A stretch of 53,072 nucleotides of DNA from Susulua sp964536195 (GTDB lineage: Bacteria; Omnitrophota; Gorgyraeia; Duberdicusellales; 4484-171), in assembly GCA_964536195.1 (NCBI GenBank), contig CAZHVO010000001.1, positions 1 to 53,072 of the forward strand. The letters run 5' to 3'. Positions 8,157-16,157 of this stretch are shown here, piece by piece; positions within the stretch are counted from its first letter, which is position 1, and each line of letters starts with the position of its first letter. The notes beneath the pieces were generated by a model. It ran no database searches. It worked only from the letters and a program-made list of their open reading frames with translations, and was not told the DNA's origin. The translations under genes and the position numbers were made by a program.

Positions 8157-8238
8157 TGTAAACAACATGTCTTTTACTACATTACAATTGTAAACTATTA
8201 CTTTACACTTGTCAAGTATTTTTTTGATATTTTTTACA
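8157..8238. promoter_or_regulatory. Candidate operator array over the glutamine synthetase promoter
   Basis: Four half-sites sit symmetrically about position 8198. TGTAAA occurs at 8157-8162 and 8189-8194; its reverse complement TTTACA occurs at 8202-8207 and 8233-8238. The inner pair forms TGTAAA-N7-TTTACA inside the promoter spacer. In addition, the palindrome TTACAATTGTAA (8182-8193) contains the -10 box, and the related TTACACTTGTCAA (8203-8215) contains the -35 box, about two helical turns away. The arrangement is what a multimeric autorepressor would need. It resembles, but does not equal, the GlnR/TnrA box TGTNA-N7-TNACA (here the gap is two bases longer). Confidence 0.55.
8187..8215 (-). 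promoter_or_regulatory. Promoter of the HTH-glutamine synthetase gene
   Basis: On the minus strand: TTGACA (plus coordinates 8210-8215), a 17-base spacer, TACAAT (8187-8192). This is a near-consensus sigma-70 promoter. Confidence 0.8.
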
Positions 8239-8344
8239 TTATGCAAAAATATAGCTAAATATTGACTTTTAAACGAGAAAACGGCGATTTTGACCATTAA
8301 TTAGTAGGGGTATGCCCGTATTCCTGAAATTAAGCAAATTTTAT

Positions 8345-8372
8345 TTGGCTTTTATTTTTTTAAGTGTATAAT
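8345..8372 (+). promoter_or_regulatory. Promoter of the NuoE/NuoF-type operon
   Basis: TTGGCT (8345-8350), a 16-base spacer and a perfect TATAAT (8367-8372). The start codon follows 22 bases later with GAGGGTGG as ribosome site. Confidence 0.6.
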
Positions 8373-8394
8373 TCTAATTTAAGAGGGTGGTTAA

Positions 8395-8868
8395 ATGAAG
8401 CTTGACCTTTCTACTACAAAAAAAATAATTCAACAATACCAGAACAAAAAAGGGGTATTGATTCCTTTGCTCCAAGACATTCAGTCTGCTTATGGGTATG
8501 TTCCTAAAGAAGCTATAGATTTGATAGCTAAGGAATTAGGGTTTTATCCTGTAGAGATTTATGGGGTGTTGACATTTTATACTCAGTTTTATCTTTTTCC
8601 ACGGGGTAAATATACGATAAAAGTTTGCCAGGGTACTGCTTGTCATGTTATGGGCGGAAAGGAAATTCTTGATTACTTGTCGGATCAATTAGGAATAAGC
8701 GAGGGGGAGACTACAAAAGACGGTTTGTTTTCTTTAGAAAGGGTTGCTTGTCTTGGGTGTTGTGGCATGGCGCCTGTTGTTATGATTGATAAGGATTTTT
8801 ACGGGAGATGTACAGTTCAGAAGCTAGATGAGCTTCTCAAAAAGTATAAATCAAAAAAGGTTAGATAG
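8395..8868 (+). CDS. NuoE/HydC-type [2Fe-2S] thioredoxin-like subunit
   Basis: A 157-residue protein of the complex I 24-kDa family. It has an N-terminal helical region (LIPLLQDIQSAYGYVP), then CQGTACHVMG and VACLGCCGMAPVVMI, which supply the four cysteines of a [2Fe-2S] cluster. Such subunits pass electrons to or from the FMN subunit encoded next. There are no complex I membrane genes and no hydrogenase H-cluster subunit nearby. It is therefore likely part of a soluble NAD(P)-linked complex together with the next two genes. The TAG stop is immediately followed by the next ATG. Confidence 0.9.
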   Translation: MKLDLSTTKKIIQQYQNKKGVLIPLLQDIQSAYGYVPKEAIDLIAKELGFYPVEIYGVLTFYTQFYLFPRGKYTIKVCQGTACHVMGGKEILDYLSDQLGISEGETTKDGLFSLERVACLGCCGMAPVVMIDKDFYGRCTVQKLDELLKKYKSKKVR

Positions 8869-10623
8869 ATGGAGACAAAGATACTTATATGTATGGGTAC
8901 AAGTGGCATTTCAGCCGGAGCTGAAGATGTGGCGAGAATTTTTGAAGAAGAGCTAAGGCGTCACAAACTGACTGATAAATGTAAGATTGTAAAAACTGGC
9001 GATCGCGGTCTATTTAGGGATGTGTTAGTAGATATTATTAGTTCTAAACTTGGTAGGGTTGTCTACGAGTATATTAAACCTGAAGATGTGTCTAAAATTG
9101 TAGAAAGCCATCTTTTACGGGGTGAGCCAGTAGGAGAATTGCAGGCTAAGAAAGACTATGAAGAGTTTTTCTCAGGTCAAATGCGAATTGTTCTTTCTAA
9201 TTGTGGAGAAATTGACCCTGAGGATATAGATGATTATATAAATCATGGCGGCTATATGGCGTTAAAGAATCTTTTTGATACAACCCCAGATAAAGTTATA
9301 GAAGAGGTTAAGAGTTCGGGTTTAAAAGGTAGAGGCGGAGCAGGATTTCTTACCGGATTAAAGTGGCATTTTGCTAGAATTGCCGAGAGTAGTGAGAAAT
9401 ATGTGATATGTAATGCCGACGAGGGTGACCCTGGTGCATTTATGGATCGTAGTATCTTAGAGGGCGACCCTCACTCTGTAATTGAAGGAATGATTATCGC
9501 CGGTTATGCTATCGGTGCCAGTATTGGATATATCTATTGTCGCGCTGAATATCCATTAGCCATAAAGAGACTAAACAAGGCAATATCGCAAGCTAGAGAA
9601 AAGTTATACTTGGGGAAAAATATTTTAAATAGTAGTTTTTCGTTTGATATTAACATAAAAGAAGGTGCTGGTGCGTTTGTTTGTGGAGAGGAAACAGCCC
9701 TTATAGCGTCTATCGAAGGGCGTCGAGGTATGCCAAAATCTAGACCGCCATTTCCTGCCCAAGAGGGGTTATGGGGCAAGCCTACCTTGATCAATAATGT
9801 AGAAACGCTTGCCAATATAAGGCATATTATTGCAAAAGGGGCCGAGTGGTTTTTTGGGATAGGCTCTGAAAATAGCAAGGGTACCAAGGTTTTTGCTTTG
9901 GCAGGAAAAGTTAAAAATACAGGCTTGGTAGAGGTTCCTATGGGAACTACTATCCGCCAGCTCATATACGGCCCCGGTGGCGGAACGGTAAATAAAAATA
10001 TAGATTTTAAAGGTGTGCAGATTGGCGGTCCATCAGGCGGATGTCTTCCCGAAAGCCTTCTAGACACTTCTATCGATTTTGAATCTATTACTAAAACTGG
10101 TGCAATTATGGGTTCTGGAGGTATGGTTGTAATGGATAAACTTACCTGTATGGTTGATATAGCAAAATTCTTTTTAGATTTTACCGTAGCTGAATCGTGT
10201 GGTAAGTGCGTACCTTGCAGGGTTGGTTTAAAAAGGATGCTAGAGGTTCTTGAAGGAATTACAGAAGGTAAGGGTAAGCAGGAGCATATTAAATTTCTGC
10301 AAGAGATGTCGGTTACTATAAAAGACACTGCTCTTTGCGGCCTGGGTAATACAGCTCCTAATCCGGTGTTGACAACGATAAGGTATTTTTTAGATGAATA
10401 CAAAGCTCACATAGCAGATAAATTTTGCCCTTCTCACGTATGCGTAGAGCTTTTAAAATTCGAAGTTATCGAGAGTAAGTGTGTTAAATGCGGAAAATGT
10501 TTTACGGTTTGTCCGGTCGGTGCTATCGATTGGAAAAAGAAAGAATGCGCAAAGATAAATAAGGAAAAATGTATAAAGTGTAAGGCATGCATTAATGCCT
10601 GTCCATTTATGGCAATAGAATGA
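8869..10623 (+). CDS. NuoF/HydB-type FMN and Fe-S flavoprotein
   Basis: A 584-residue flavoprotein. Residues 151-166 (GLKGRGGAGFLTGLKW) bind FMN, and CNADEGDPGAFMDR (181-194) belongs to the NAD(H)/FMN site. Cys444, 447, 450 and 490 form the usual [4Fe-4S] site. The C-terminus adds two ferredoxin-type clusters (Cys538/541/544/548 and 568/571/574/578). The N-terminal thioredoxin-like domain normally carries a [2Fe-2S] cluster, but it has lost its ligands: only Cys8 remains where CxGTGC is expected, and TGDRGLF replaces TGCxGxC. The architecture matches HydB, HndC and StnB of electron-bifurcating complexes. Its stop codon overlaps the next start (ATGA). Confidence 0.9.
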   Translation: METKILICMGTSGISAGAEDVARIFEEELRRHKLTDKCKIVKTGDRGLFRDVLVDIISSKLGRVVYEYIKPEDVSKIVESHLLRGEPVGELQAKKDYEEFFSGQMRIVLSNCGEIDPEDIDDYINHGGYMALKNLFDTTPDKVIEEVKSSGLKGRGGAGFLTGLKWHFARIAESSEKYVICNADEGDPGAFMDRSILEGDPHSVIEGMIIAGYAIGASIGYIYCRAEYPLAIKRLNKAISQAREKLYLGKNILNSSFSFDINIKEGAGAFVCGEETALIASIEGRRGMPKSRPPFPAQEGLWGKPTLINNVETLANIRHIIAKGAEWFFGIGSENSKGTKVFALAGKVKNTGLVEVPMGTTIRQLIYGPGGGTVNKNIDFKGVQIGGPSGGCLPESLLDTSIDFESITKTGAIMGSGGMVVMDKLTCMVDIAKFFLDFTVAESCGKCVPCRVGLKRMLEVLEGITEGKGKQEHIKFLQEMSVTIKDTALCGLGNTAPNPVLTTIRYFLDEYKAHIADKFCPSHVCVELLKFEVIESKCVKCGKCFTVCPVGAIDWKKKECAKINKEKCIKCKACINACPFMAIE

Positions 10624-12695
10624 TTAATTTAACTATTAACAACACAAAAGTAAAGGTAGAAGAAGGCAGAACAGTGCTTGAGGTAGCGCTTAATGCCGGC
10701 ATATACATACCTAATTTATGCTATCATCCCGACATACCCCCCATAGGCGCATGTCGTTTATGTATTGTTGAGATTGATGGCATGAGAGGATTTCCCACAT
10801 CTTGCACTACCAGAGTAAGGGAGGGTATGGTTATTCACACTAACACTCCTAGAGTCCAGGAATTAAGAAAGAACATTATTTGGTTTATTTTGAGCGAGCA
10901 TCCAGAGAGAATAGATAAGTCGTCTCAGTTAAAAAAGGTTGTTGATTGGGTAGGAATAAAAAATCCTCTTTCCGGCTATGTTCCTCATTTAAGGAATTTA
11001 CCGATAATTACAAATGAACCTTTATTCATCAAGGATTTTGATCGGTGTATTTTGTGCGGTCGCTGTATCAGCATGTGTCAGGGGATAAGAAATGTTGGGG
11101 CTATAGGATTCATAAATCGTGGTATAAATACGATTATAGGTACTAATTGCAATTTAGCCATGGAAGAAGCTGGTTGTAAATTCTGTACAGCTTGTGTGGA
11201 AGTATGTCCTTCAGGAGCATTAGTCGATAAAAATAAGTTTGAAGAAAAGGATCGCGAGAAAACAATTCTACCTTGTAAATATGCATGTCCTGCGGGAATA
11301 GATATACCAAGGTACGTGAGACTAATCGCTGAGGGAAGATTCCAGGATTCTCTAGAGGTAATTAGGGAGACTGTTCCATTCCCGTATGTTTTAGGTTGCG
11401 TATGCCATCGTCCCTGTGAAGAAGTATGTCGTAGAGGCGAAGTCAACGAAACTATGTCTATAAGAGAGTTAAAGAGGTTTGTGGCTAAGCAGGATTCAGG
11501 TAGGTGGAGATCAAAGATTACGATTGCACCGGATACAGGTAAAAAGGTTGCAATCGTCGGTTCCGGACCCTGTGGCTTAACTGCTGCTTGGTTTCTTAAG
11601 AAATCGGGCCACTCTGTAACTGTCTTTGAGGCTTTATCAAAACCAGGTGGGATGATGAAAATAGGCATTCCTGATTACAGGTTGCCAACAGAGATTTTAA
11701 ACCGCGAAATTAAAGATATAGAAAATATTGGAGTAAAAATAAAGACTAATACAAAAATAGAATCGGTTGATAATCTTTTCGATCAGGGGTTTGATGCAAT
11801 AATTTTAGCTTTAGGTGCACAGAAAGGAATAAAAATGGGTATTCCTGGCGAGGACGATCCTCGGGTTCTTGATGGAATTTCTCTGTTAAGGTCTATAAAT
11901 CTTGGAGAAAAGGTTAAGCTTTTAGGTGAGGTGGCTGTTGTTGGCGGAGGAAATGTAGCGGTAGATGTGGCAAGGAGTGCATTAAGGGTTGGAGCTAAGA
12001 AAGTTAATATTTTATATCGTCGGACTCGAGAAGAAATGCCGGCATATTCAGAAGAGATAGAAGAGGCATTGAAGGAGGGGGTGGATATAAGTTTTCTCAT
12101 AGCTCCACAGAAAGTTTTGTCTGGAGATAATAGATTAAAGGTAGAATGTATTCGGATGGAGCTGGGTGAACCTGATTCAAGCGGGAGGAGGCGTCCGGTT
12201 CCGATTAAGGATAGTGAATTTATAATTGAAGTCGATAAGCTGATAATAGCTATCGGACAAAGGTGTGTTGTACCTGCTGAGTTTAGCATTACAACAGATA
12301 AGAAAGGTAAAATTAGTGTGGATCAGGAGACCTTAGCTTGCTCAAGACAAGGGGTGTTTTCAGGGGGAGATGTAGTAAGCGGGCCGGCTTCTATTATTGA
12401 AGCTATTGATGCTGGCAGAAAATCCGCAGTTTCTGTAGATAAGTATTTAGGGGGAGAGGGCCAGGTTTATCAGAGATTTATCCCTGAGGAGCAAGAAAGC
12501 CCTTGCTTAAATAGAGAAGAGGGTTTTGGTTGTCGTAAGAGAGCTGAAATGACCTTACTTCCCGTTAATAAGAGAGTACACAATTTTTCTCAGGTAGAAT
12601 ATGGTTTTGATGAAAAGACAGCAGTAGAAGAAGCAAAAAGATGTTTAAGGTGCCAATTACGATTGAAGATTTCTAAGCCTCCTTTACCTTACTAA
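10620..12695 (+). CDS. NuoG-like Fe-S domain fused to GltD/NfnB-type NAD(P)H oxidoreductase
   Basis: A 691-residue fusion. The N-terminus is a [2Fe-2S] ferredoxin-like domain (Cys34, 45, 48, 62). The following His/Cys3 cluster region keeps only the histidine (SEHPERI) and no cysteines. Then come two [4Fe-4S] sites (Cys143/146/149/153 and 186/189/192/196). From about residue 210 it is a GltD/NfnB-type module with an Fe-S entry (CKYACPAGID), the FAD loop GSGPCGL at 314-320, and a second nucleotide loop GGGNVAVDVA at 442-451. With the two upstream genes it forms a three-gene set like the Sporomusa-type Nfn (Stn) transhydrogenase, which couples NADH, NADPH and ferredoxin. The name is inferred from architecture; SfrAB-like or other NADPH oxidoreductases are alternatives. 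Confidence 0.85.
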   Translation: MINLTINNTKVKVEEGRTVLEVALNAGIYIPNLCYHPDIPPIGACRLCIVEIDGMRGFPTSCTTRVREGMVIHTNTPRVQELRKNIIWFILSEHPERIDKSSQLKKVVDWVGIKNPLSGYVPHLRNLPIITNEPLFIKDFDRCILCGRCISMCQGIRNVGAIGFINRGINTIIGTNCNLAMEEAGCKFCTACVEVCPSGALVDKNKFEEKDREKTILPCKYACPAGIDIPRYVRLIAEGRFQDSLEVIRETVPFPYVLGCVCHRPCEEVCRRGEVNETMSIRELKRFVAKQDSGRWRSKITIAPDTGKKVAIVGSGPCGLTAAWFLKKSGHSVTVFEALSKPGGMMKIGIPDYRLPTEILNREIKDIENIGVKIKTNTKIESVDNLFDQGFDAIILALGAQKGIKMGIPGEDDPRVLDGISLLRSINLGEKVKLLGEVAVVGGGNVAVDVARSALRVGAKKVNILYRRTREEMPAYSEEIEEALKEGVDISFLIAPQKVLSGDNRLKVECIRMELGEPDSSGRRRPVPIKDSEFIIEVDKLIIAIGQRCVVPAEFSITTDKKGKISVDQETLACSRQGVFSGGDVVSGPASIIEAIDAGRKSAVSVDKYLGGEGQVYQRFIPEEQESPCLNREEGFGCRKRAEMTLLPVNKRVHNFSQVEYGFDEKTAVEEAKRCLRCQLRLKISKPPLPY

Positions 12696-12746
12696 GATAA
12701 AAGAGGTAGTTCTTTGTTTTCATTCCTTGTTTTTAAAAAGTTTTTC

Positions 12747-12775
12747 TTGACTATTAACCAAATTTATTGGATAAT
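12747..12775 (+). promoter_or_regulatory. Promoter upstream of carB
   Basis: TTGACT (12747-12752), a 17-base spacer, GATAAT (12770-12775). Start expected near 12782. Confidence 0.65.
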
Positions 12776-12791
12776 TATTTCTAATGTGGAT

Positions 12792-12836
12792 AAAGGCGTC
12801 CCTTTGTTAAGAAGAAATAGAGGGGGCGCTTTTTTT
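12792..12836 (+). promoter_or_regulatory. Leader terminator/attenuator of carB
   Basis: Left arm AAAGGCGTCCCT (12792-12803), right arm AGGGGGCGCTTT (12821-12832), followed by seven T. The stem has an unpaired G and a U-G pair. It lies between the promoter and the carB ribosome site, so it would act as an attenuator. The right arm and tail (GGCGCTTTTT...ATTTTTAA) match the gdhA leader almost letter for letter. Confidence 0.6.
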
Positions 12837-12856
12837 ATTTTTAAAGAAGGAGGGAT

Positions 12857-15800
12857 ATGCCGCGATATGAAGACATTAAAAAAGTTTTAATCATTGGTTC
12901 AGGGCCAATAATTATTGGACAAGCCTGTGAGTTCGATTATTCCGGTACTCAAGCCTGTAAAGCCTTAAAAGAAGAGGGGTACGAGGTTGTTCTGGTTAAT
13001 TCTAATCCGGCAACTATTATGACTGATCCCGGAATGGCTGATAAAACTTATATTGAACCTCTTACCGTTGAAAGTTTGGAACAGATTATCGAGAAAGAAA
13101 GGCCAGATGCCCTTCTACCTAACTTGGGCGGTCAAACCGGTCTTAATTTATCTTCGAGTCTTCATAAGTCTGGGGTTTTAAAGAAGTATGGAGTTAAGAT
13201 GATTGGTGTTGCGGCTGATGCCATTGAACGCGGAGAGGATCGTCTCATCTTCAAAGAGACAATGAAGAAATTAGATATCCCTCTTCCTGAATCTGAAATT
13301 AGTCATTCAGTAGAAGAGGCTGAAGCAGTAGCTGCCAAAATAGGCTATCCAGTAGTATTGCGGCCAGCCTATACAATGGGCGGAACCGGCGGAGGAATCG
13401 CTTATAATGTAGAAGAGTTAAGGGTTATTGTTACTCGAGGTTTATCAGTAAGCCTTGTTCATCAGGTTTTAGTTGAAGAAGCAGTAATTGGCTGGGAAGA
13501 ACTAGAGCTAGAAGTTGTACGGGATCATAAAAGTGCGAAGATTACCGTGTGTTTTATCGAAAATATTGATGCTATGGGTATTCATACTGGGGATAGCTTG
13601 TGTTCTGCCCCAATGCTTACCGTAAAAAAAGAGATACAAGAGAAGTTACAAGTGTATTCTTACCGGATAGTTGATGCGATTGGAGTTGTCGGCGGGACTA
13701 ATATTCAATTTGCCCATAATCCTAAGGATGACCGTATAGTAGTTATTGAGATTAATCCTAGAACATCTCGTTCTTCAGCTTTGGCTTCAAAAGCAACTGG
13801 TTTTCCAATTGCTCGAATCTCAACAAAGTTAGCTGCTGGATTATCAATGGATGAGATTCCTTATTGGAAGGAAGGAACTTTAGAGAAGTATGAACCTAGC
13901 GGTGACTATGTTGTTGTTAAGTTTGCCCGCTGGGCCTTTGAGAAGTTTCCTAAGGCAAAGGATATCTTAGGAACTCAGATGAAGGCAGTTGGTGAGGTAA
14001 TGAGTATAGGAAAGACATTTAAAGAGGCTTTCCAGAAGTCTATCCGTTCTTTAGAAATAGGCCGGGCTGGATTAGGGGTTGATAAATTCAAAGCCCTTTC
14101 GATAGAAAAACTAAGAGGAAAATTAAGTGTGCCTTCAAGTGAGCGGATATTTTTAATATATGAGGCCTTGCGTAGAGGAATCTCTGTTGAAGAGCTCCAC
14201 AAAGTTACTTATATTCATCCTTGGTTTCTTAACGAGATAAAAGAGCTAGCTGATTTTGAAGAGGAGATAATTAAGAATAAGTGGAAAGATTTGCCTGATG
14301 CTAAGCTAATTAAAGCAAAGGAGTTAGGATTCTCAGATAAATATCTAGCTCAGATTTTTAAGATAAAAGAAAAAGAAGTAAGAGAGAAGAGATTATTCCT
14401 TGGGAAGATTGAATGCTATGATGTAGTTCCAGTTAGCGGAGTAGAAAACGCAGCTTACTATTACTCAACATATATCGGAGAAGATAAGGTATCGGTGGCA
14501 GCGAATAAGAAGATATTAATCTTAGGTGGCGGGCCTAACCGGATTGGCCAAGGAATAGAGTTTGACTACACTTGCGTTCATGCAGCTTTTGCTTTGCGGG
14601 ATGAAGGCTATGAGTCAGTTATGGTAAATTGTAACCCTGAGACAGTATCTACTGATTATGATACCTCTAATAAGCTCTACTTTGAGCCGTTGACCGTAGA
14701 AGACGTACTGAGTATCTATGAGAAAGAGAAACCACAAGGAGTTATTGTTCAGTTTGGCGGGCAAACTCCATTAAATATCGCTCAGGAATTAAAAGATAAC
14801 GGAGTAAATATTTTAGGTACTTCACCTGAGAGTATCCGTTTAGCAGAAGACAGAGAATACTTTCGGGAGAGAATGATTGCTCTTGATATTCTTCAACCTG
14901 AGAGTGGTACAGCCCGGTCATTGGATGAGGCTGTAGGAATTGCCAAAAAAATAGGTTACCCTCTTATGGTTCGTCCTTCTTTTGTCTTAGGAGGCCGGGG
15001 TATGAAAATTATCTATAATGAAACAATGTTACAAAAATACGCCCAGGAAGCTATTAAGGTGAGTCCGGAATTTCCTATGCTTATTGATAGATTCTTAGAA
15101 CATGCTATCGAAGCTGAAGTTGATGCTCTTGCTGATGGGGACGATGCTTGTGTTGTTGCAGTAATGGAGCATATAGAACTTGCTGGAGTTCATTCTGGTG
15201 ATTCTGCTTGTGCAATCCCAACCAGGACTATTAAGAAAGAACACCTGGAGACTATTGAGGATTATACTGTTAAAATCGCGAAGGAACTTAAAGTTGTTGG
15301 GTTGATGAATATTCAGTATGCTATCTGTGACGATAAGGTATATATTTTGGAAGCTAACCCTAGAGCGTCTCGAACAGTACCTTTTGTTTCAAAGATCATG
15401 GCAATTTCTATGGCTCGGATTGCAACCCAATTAATGCTTGGCAAGAAACTGAAAGATTTTCCTGAGCTTCAGAAACCTCGCAAGGTCCCTTATGTTGGGG
15501 TTAAAGAGGCAGTTTTTCCTTTCAATATGTTTCCGGAAGTAGACCCTTTGTTAGGTCCTGAGATGAGGGCTACCGGAGAGGTAATGGGCATTGCTGATAC
15601 TTTTGGGCTTGCTTTTTATAAGGCTCAATTGGCTGCAAATTTAAAGCTTCCTACAGAGGGAAATGTTTTGCTTACCGTAACCGATAATGATAAGCCGGAG
15701 CTAATCCGTATAGCTAAGGGGTTTGGTAAGCTTGGGTTTAACATTTACGCTACCCAAGGAACTAGTCGCTTTCTTAAAGAAAACGGTATAGATAGTACCG

Positions 15801-16060
15801 AAGTAAAGAAGCTTCATGAGGGAAGGCCTAATCTCTCTGATGCGATTAAAAATGGAGATATCCATCTAATTATAAATACACCTATTGGAAGTAATAGTAA
15901 ATACGATGATAGTTATATTCGTATTATGGCTATTCAACAGAAGATTCCTTACATTACATCTATGGCTGGTGCCCAAGCCAGCTTTGAAGGGATTGAGGCA
16001 TTGAGGGGAAAGAAGACTTCACCAAAATCTCTTCAGGAATATCACCAAGAAGTGATATAA
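12857..16060 (+). CDS. carB: Carbamoyl-phosphate synthase large subunit
   Basis: A 1067-residue protein of normal length. It has the duplicated ATP-grasp architecture: the first half starts with KKVLIIGSGPIIIGQACEFDYSG and the second half (from about residue 550) with KKILILGGGPNRIGQGIEFDY. An MGS-like allosteric domain occupies the last ~140 residues (FGKLGFNIYATQGTSRFL). The enzyme makes carbamoyl phosphate from bicarbonate, ATP and ammonia for arginine and pyrimidine synthesis. The ammonia normally comes from the CarA glutaminase subunit, which is not encoded in this window. A strong ribosome site (GAAGGAGG) precedes ATG. Its own promoter and attenuator-like leader suggest regulation separate from the upstream redox operon. 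Confidence 0.97.
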   Translation: MPRYEDIKKVLIIGSGPIIIGQACEFDYSGTQACKALKEEGYEVVLVNSNPATIMTDPGMADKTYIEPLTVESLEQIIEKERPDALLPNLGGQTGLNLSSSLHKSGVLKKYGVKMIGVAADAIERGEDRLIFKETMKKLDIPLPESEISHSVEEAEAVAAKIGYPVVLRPAYTMGGTGGGIAYNVEELRVIVTRGLSVSLVHQVLVEEAVIGWEELELEVVRDHKSAKITVCFIENIDAMGIHTGDSLCSAPMLTVKKEIQEKLQVYSYRIVDAIGVVGGTNIQFAHNPKDDRIVVIEINPRTSRSSALASKATGFPIARISTKLAAGLSMDEIPYWKEGTLEKYEPSGDYVVVKFARWAFEKFPKAKDILGTQMKAVGEVMSIGKTFKEAFQKSIRSLEIGRAGLGVDKFKALSIEKLRGKLSVPSSERIFLIYEALRRGISVEELHKVTYIHPWFLNEIKELADFEEEIIKNKWKDLPDAKLIKAKELGFSDKYLAQIFKIKEKEVREKRLFLGKIECYDVVPVSGVENAAYYYSTYIGEDKVSVAANKKILILGGGPNRIGQGIEFDYTCVHAAFALRDEGYESVMVNCNPETVSTDYDTSNKLYFEPLTVEDVLSIYEKEKPQGVIVQFGGQTPLNIAQELKDNGVNILGTSPESIRLAEDREYFRERMIALDILQPESGTARSLDEAVGIAKKIGYPLMVRPSFVLGGRGMKIIYNETMLQKYAQEAIKVSPEFPMLIDRFLEHAIEAEVDALADGDDACVVAVMEHIELAGVHSGDSACAIPTRTIKKEHLETIEDYTVKIAKELKVVGLMNIQYAICDDKVYILEANPRASRTVPFVSKIMAISMARIATQLMLGKKLKDFPELQKPRKVPYVGVKEAVFPFNMFPEVDPLLGPEMRATGEVMGIADTFGLAFYKAQLAANLKLPTEGNVLLTVTDNDKPELIRIAKGFGKLGFNIYATQGTSRFLKENGIDSTEVKKLHEGRPNLSDAIKNGDIHLIINTPIGSNSKYDDSYIRIMAIQQKIPYITSMAGAQASFEGIEALRGKKTSPKSLQEYHQEVI

Positions 16061-16078
16061 ACCCAACCTCTAGAGAGT

Positions 16079-16107
16079 TTGTCTGTGTTTGGTAAAATAG
16101 TGATAAT
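16079..16107 (+). promoter_or_regulatory. Promoter of the DUF1846-purF-like operon
   Basis: TTGTCT (16079-16084), a 17-base spacer, GATAAT (16102-16107). It sits in the 97-base gap between carB and the ATG at 16158. Confidence 0.5.
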
Positions 16108-16157
16108 CCTATAGACAATTGGGAATAAACAGCGACAATGCTAAAGGGGGAGCAATA

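Noticed and set aside
8189..8207. Canonical GlnR/TnrA box
   Set aside because: The arms match but the gap is two bases too long; reported only as a candidate operator of the HTH-GS protein.
9534..10403. 289-codon open frame on the minus strand
   Set aside because: It lies entirely antisense to the well-supported NuoF-like gene, has a low-complexity Pro/Ser-rich translation and no ribosome site.
11078..12289. Two minus-strand open frames (196 and 168 codons)
   Set aside because: Shadows of the NuoG-GltD fusion gene; no family resemblance.
8395..12695. Possible [FeFe]-hydrogenase operon
   Set aside because: No H-cluster domain is encoded; the third subunit carries a GltD/NfnB module instead.
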